Origin: Sphingomonadaceae bacterium
Lineage (GTDB): Bacteria > Pseudomonadota > Alphaproteobacteria > Sphingomonadales > Sphingomonadaceae
Reading direction: 5' to 3'
Length of the DNA: 9,614 bases
Assembly (NCBI GenBank): GCA_947442095.1
Contig: CANEVG010000115.1
Coordinates: 1-9,614, forward strand
The translations under genes and the position numbers were made by a program. A model generated the notes under the pieces. That model saw only the letters and a list, made by a program, of their open reading frames with translations, was not told the origin of the DNA and did no database searches. Below, in pieces: positions 7,925-9,614 of this stretch (positions are counted from its first letter, which is position 1; every line of letters starts with the position of its first letter).

Positions 7925-9031
7925 TCAGAGCTTTCCGTCTGCCGCGAGCTTCATGAAGCTGTCGTCGAAGCGCAGCGTCACGTGCGCCGCATCGCCCAGC
8001 GTCTTGCCGCCGGGAAACGCCATGCCGACCGCGTCGGCCGAGGCCGCGCCCTTGAACAGGCCCTTGGAGAAGCTGAAGTCGCGCACCTTGGTCATCGTAG
8101 CGATGAGCGCGGGGGACTGAGTGGCGGCAACGGCGGCCTTGGGATCGGTGTAGAGGAATGTGGTCCCGAGCTGACTGTCGAACGTCTCGGGCGCAGCACC
8201 GGCAAGCTTGGCCATCGCGGCGCGCGCGGCCTTCCCTTCTGCGTCTTGGCGCATCATCAGTGCCACGGTGTCGTACCAGATGCCTGCGAGCGCCTTGCCG
8301 AGATCGGGATTGGCCTTGAGCGTGGCAGTATCGACCACGAGTAGATCGAGGATTTCGCCTGGAATATCGGCCGAGCTGAATACCTGGCTTGCGCCGGGCT
8401 GCGCGCGCATCACCGAAAGCTGAGGGTTCCATGCGACGGCGGCTGTCACGTCAGCGCTAGCGAATGCGCCCACGATATCGGCATCGGCGGTGTTCACCGT
8501 CTTGACGTCGGTCATCGCCATTCCGCCCGTCTCCAGCGCGCGGGCCAGGAGATAGTGCGAGACGGACAACTCGACGAGATTGACCGTTCGGCCCTTGAGT
8601 GCGCCAAGCGTGTTGGCGCCCTTGAGCAGCACGCCGTCATTACCGTTGGAGTAATCGCCCACGATCACCGCGCTGGTGTCCTTGCCGCCGGCGGCAGGAA
8701 TGGTGAGCGCATCCATGTTGGCCAGCGTTACCCCGTCAAGCTTGCCGGCGGTGTACTGGTTGATCGATTCGACGTAGTCATTGACCTGCACGACCTTGAT
8801 CTTGAGGTGGTACTTGTCTTCCCACTTCTTCACTATCCCCGCCTGCTGGGCATAGGGCCACGGCATCCAGCCGGCATAGATCGACCAGCCAATGCTGAAT
8901 TCGGTGCGTTTCTCGTCAGGGGCCGGTGTTCCGGAAGAACAGGCGCCGAGCAGAAGCGCGGCTGCAAGCGACATCGAAACAAGAATGCCGGCTTTTGCCT
9001 TGCTGCGTTTGGCGCTGGTGTTGGTAAGCAC
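7925..9031 (-). CDS. ABC importer substrate-binding lipoprotein, urea carboxylase-region type
   Basis: This 368-residue periplasmic binding protein is of the NrtA/SsuA/TauA-like fold found next to urea or guanidine carboxylases. It begins with a basic stretch (TSAKRSKAKAG), a hydrophobic core, and a lipobox LLGAC with Cys31 as the predicted lipidated residue, so it is probably membrane-tethered rather than free. Likely ligand-pocket segments are rich in aromatic and acidic residues (GWSIYAGWMPWPYA; NDYVESINQYTAGKLDG), which would suit a cationic ligand such as guanidinium, although that is inference. I place the start at GTG 9029-9031 because AAAGGGGA lies seven bases upstream and it gives a clean signal peptide; a TTG at 9067 in the same frame adds twelve residues that spoil it. 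It is the first gene of the operon, with the permease four bases downstream. Confidence 0.9.
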   Translation of the reverse strand: MLTNTSAKRSKAKAGILVSMSLAAALLLGACSSGTPAPDEKRTEFSIGWSIYAGWMPWPYAQQAGIVKKWEDKYHLKIKVVQVNDYVESINQYTAGKLDGVTLANMDALTIPAAGGKDTSAVIVGDYSNGNDGVLLKGANTLGALKGRTVNLVELSVSHYLLARALETGGMAMTDVKTVNTADADIVGAFASADVTAAVAWNPQLSVMRAQPGASQVFSSADIPGEILDLLVVDTATLKANPDLGKALAGIWYDTVALMMRQDAEGKAARAAMAKLAGAAPETFDSQLGTTFLYTDPKAAVAATQSPALIATMTKVRDFSFSKGLFKGAASADAVGMAFPGGKTLGDAAHVTLRFDDSFMKLAADGKL

Positions 9032-9038
9032 GAGTCTG

Positions 9039-9046
9039 TCCCCTTT
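9039..9046 (-). promoter_or_regulatory. Shine-Dalgarno deciding the GTG start of the binding protein
   Basis: AAAGGGGA sits seven bases before the GTG at 9029-9031. Ribosome entry here favours the short form with a proper lipoprotein signal and argues against the in-frame TTG at 9067. Confidence 0.7.
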
Positions 9047-9090
9047 CGCAGTGCAGCATTGCGGCAAACGAGGGGCTTGTCCATGACAAA

Positions 9091-9116
9091 TGTTACCAAT
9101 TCAAATAATCGTAATA
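9091..9116 (-). promoter_or_regulatory. Proximal candidate operator box, TATTAC-N14-GTAACA
   Basis: On the minus strand this reads TATTAC, a 14-base spacer, then GTAACA: five of six symmetric positions match. It is centred about 72 bases before the GTG start of the first gene. Half-sites and spacer length are the same as in the distal box at 9318-9343. The half-site centres are 20 bases apart, about two helical turns on one DNA face, as expected for a NikR-like tetramer. Which protein binds is inferred. Confidence 0.5.
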
Positions 9117-9119
9117 CCT

Positions 9120-9166
9120 CGGCTTTGAGGAATCCGGGGTAGCTGCGAATCAGTGTTGCAAAGCCG
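9120..9166 (-). repeat. Inverted repeat in the operon leader (8-bp stem)
   Basis: CGGCTTTG and CAAAGCCG are perfect complements separated by 31 bases, just upstream of the proximal operator box. No T-run follows on either strand, so it is not a simple terminator. If transcribed it would form a stem enclosing a 31-base loop. Confidence 0.45.
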
Positions 9167-9200
9167 TTACATTCGCATGCGGTTTGCGCCGATGGGGCCA

Positions 9201-9221
9201 GGCGTGACACGCCGTTCGGCG
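9201..9221 (-). repeat. Two overlapping, mutually exclusive small hairpins in the leader
   Basis: GGCGT-GTC-ACGCC (9201-9213) and CGCC-GAAC-GGCG (9210-9221) share bases on the minus-strand transcript, so only one can form at a time. GCGCC at 9186-9190 can also pair with GGCGC at 9218-9222. No conserved riboswitch sequence is recognisable. Confidence 0.35.
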
Positions 9222-9253
9222 CGCGGCAGGTGGCATCTGCTCACACCGAAGCC

Positions 9254-9265
9254 GCGGATTTCCGC
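9254..9265 (-). repeat. Short hairpin GCGG-AAAT-CCGC in the leader
   Basis: A perfect four-base GC stem closes an AAAT loop on the minus strand. On its own it is weak, but it adds to the cluster of inverted repeats in the presumed 5' leader. Confidence 0.25.
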
Positions 9266-9317
9266 ATTGCAGCGTATAGCGCGGCAGTGGAGCATTAATA
9301 CCAGCCTTGGTTAGAAT

Positions 9318-9343
9318 TATTACGCTTGACCTATTAGGTAATA
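9318..9343 (-). promoter_or_regulatory. Distal candidate operator box, TATTAC-N14-GTAATA
   Basis: This is a perfect six-base inverted repeat with a 14-base spacer, lying 227 bases (centre to centre) upstream of the proximal box. A second, shorter palindrome, ACCTATTAGGT at 9329-9339, lies inside and overlaps it. The box also overlaps a weak candidate -10 element. The distal position near a possible promoter fits repression, but no binding data exist. Confidence 0.5.
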
Positions 9344-9368
9344 TCGATAGCTCTGATGGAATATGCAA
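9340..9368 (-). promoter_or_regulatory. Weak candidate sigma-70-type promoter
   Basis: On the minus strand TTGCAT (9368-9363), exactly 17 bases, then GATATT (9345-9340) resemble -35 and -10 elements with three and four matches of six. The -10 overlaps the distal operator box. If used, the leader would be roughly 300 bases. The match is poor and alternatives cannot be excluded. Confidence 0.22.
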
Positions 9369-9391
9369 AAGCGGCTCACAAGTTCGGCAGT

Positions 9392-9426
9392 CAATCCAAA
9401 CACAATCCAATTTCGTAGCGGGATTG
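9392..9426. repeat. Cluster of CAATCC motifs
   Basis: CAATCCAA occurs at 9392-9399 and 9403-9410, one helical turn (11 bases) apart, and the inverse GGATTG follows at 9421-9426. The cluster lies upstream of the candidate promoter and could be an activator site; no known regulator is recognised. Confidence 0.3.
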
Positions 9427-9475
9427 GGAAAAGTGGTCAGCAGGTTGGACGTCCTTTGGAGTATAAATCCCGCGG

Positions 9476-9494
9476 TTCGGATTTGTGATCCGAA
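9476..9494. repeat. Perfect 7-bp inverted repeat TTCGGAT-TTGTG-ATCCGAA
   Basis: The arms are perfect complements around a five-base loop. No convincing T-run follows on either strand, so a terminator is doubtful. It may be an operator or belong to a gene beyond the right edge. Confidence 0.4.
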
Positions 9495-9614
9495 ACTTTG
9501 AATATTTTGGAAGTACGTTTGGCGAAGTCACGTCAGCATTGGGTGCAATTGCCCTTTGGCCCATCTGGTATTTTTAGTCAGGTGGCCGACTGTACGCTGA
9601 ATTGAATGAGGTAA

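Larger units (their letters stand above)
9032..9614. other. Non-coding upstream region and leader of the operon
   Basis: I see no convincing gene here on either strand: frames are short, lack ribosome sites and match nothing I recognise. Hand counts of three lines beyond 9300 give 38-45% G+C, against about 67% in a coding line. The region holds two TATTAC-N14-GTAAYA boxes, a weak promoter candidate, several inverted repeats and a CAATCC cluster. No guanidine-I, -II or -III riboswitch signature is visible. The last 100 bases may carry the end of a neighbouring gene, but I cannot support one. Confidence 0.7.

Noticed and set aside
9146..9180. Sigma-54 promoter (a TTGCA string is present)
   Set aside because: The required GG twelve positions upstream of the GC is missing.
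9150..9410. Minus-strand open frame of 86 codons upstream of the operon
   Set aside because: No recognisable domain or good ribosome site; it spans the leader hairpins and a candidate operator.
9476..9494. Possible tRNA anticodon arm (TTGTGAT loop, His-like)
   Set aside because: The stem does not pair correctly around a seven-base loop, and no T-arm, D-arm or acceptor stem flanks it.
9476..9510. Rho-independent terminator for a gene to the right
   Set aside because: The stem is only 7 bp with 3 GC pairs, and no T-run follows on either strand.
9467..9577. Plus-strand frame ending FGEVTSALGAIALWPIWYF
   Set aside because: It looks protein-like at the end but is only about 36 codons, lacks a credible start and follows a stop at 9464-9466; I recognise no family.

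Overview
The window looks like a high-GC proteobacterial chromosome segment. Two coding and non-coding lines that I counted by hand differ clearly: about 67% G+C inside a gene against 38-45% in the right-hand non-coding lines. The gene families and codon use suggest an alphaproteobacterium, perhaps a sphingomonad, but taxonomy is inference and nothing here fixes it.

Everything recognisable is one eight-gene operon on the minus strand, read from right to left. After a 583-base non-coding leader and upstream region (9032-9614) come three ABC importer genes: a substrate-binding lipoprotein (7925-9031), a permease (7105-7920) and an ATPase (6341-7108). Next is a NikR-like ribbon-helix-helix regulator (5830-6327). 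Two paralogous DUF1989 proteins follow, of the 'urea carboxylase-associated protein' 2 and 1 types (4979-5833 and 4327-4965). Then comes a 1202-residue biotin-dependent urea/guanidine carboxylase (722-4330). The last gene is the N-terminal 241 residues of allophanate hydrolase, cut by the left edge (1-725). Four of the seven junctions are 4-base start/stop overlaps and the other gaps are 4-13 bases, so the genes are almost certainly co-transcribed and translationally coupled.

Older annotation would call this a urea-degradation cluster. Established work on this gene set (carboxylase plus two DUF1989 proteins plus allophanate hydrolase) shows that it assimilates nitrogen from guanidine. Guanidine is imported and carboxylated with ATP and bicarbonate to carboxyguanidine. 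The DUF1989 heterodimer (carboxyguanidine deiminase, CgdAB) deiminates this to allophanate and ammonia, and allophanate hydrolase releases two more ammonia and CO2. Whether the carboxylase here prefers guanidine or urea is inferred from context.

The most interesting part is regulation. I see no guanidine riboswitch in the leader, although such operons often carry one. Instead the operon encodes a NikR-family regulator that aligns with E. coli NikR but keeps only one of the four nickel ligands. The upstream region holds two copies of an inverted repeat of identical geometry, TATTAC-N14-GTAAYA (9318-9343 and 9091-9116). Its half-site spacing resembles a NikR operator. My working hypothesis is a guanidine- or nitrogen-responsive NikR-like repressor or activator that has replaced the riboswitch. 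The leader also has several inverted repeats that could fold in the mRNA.
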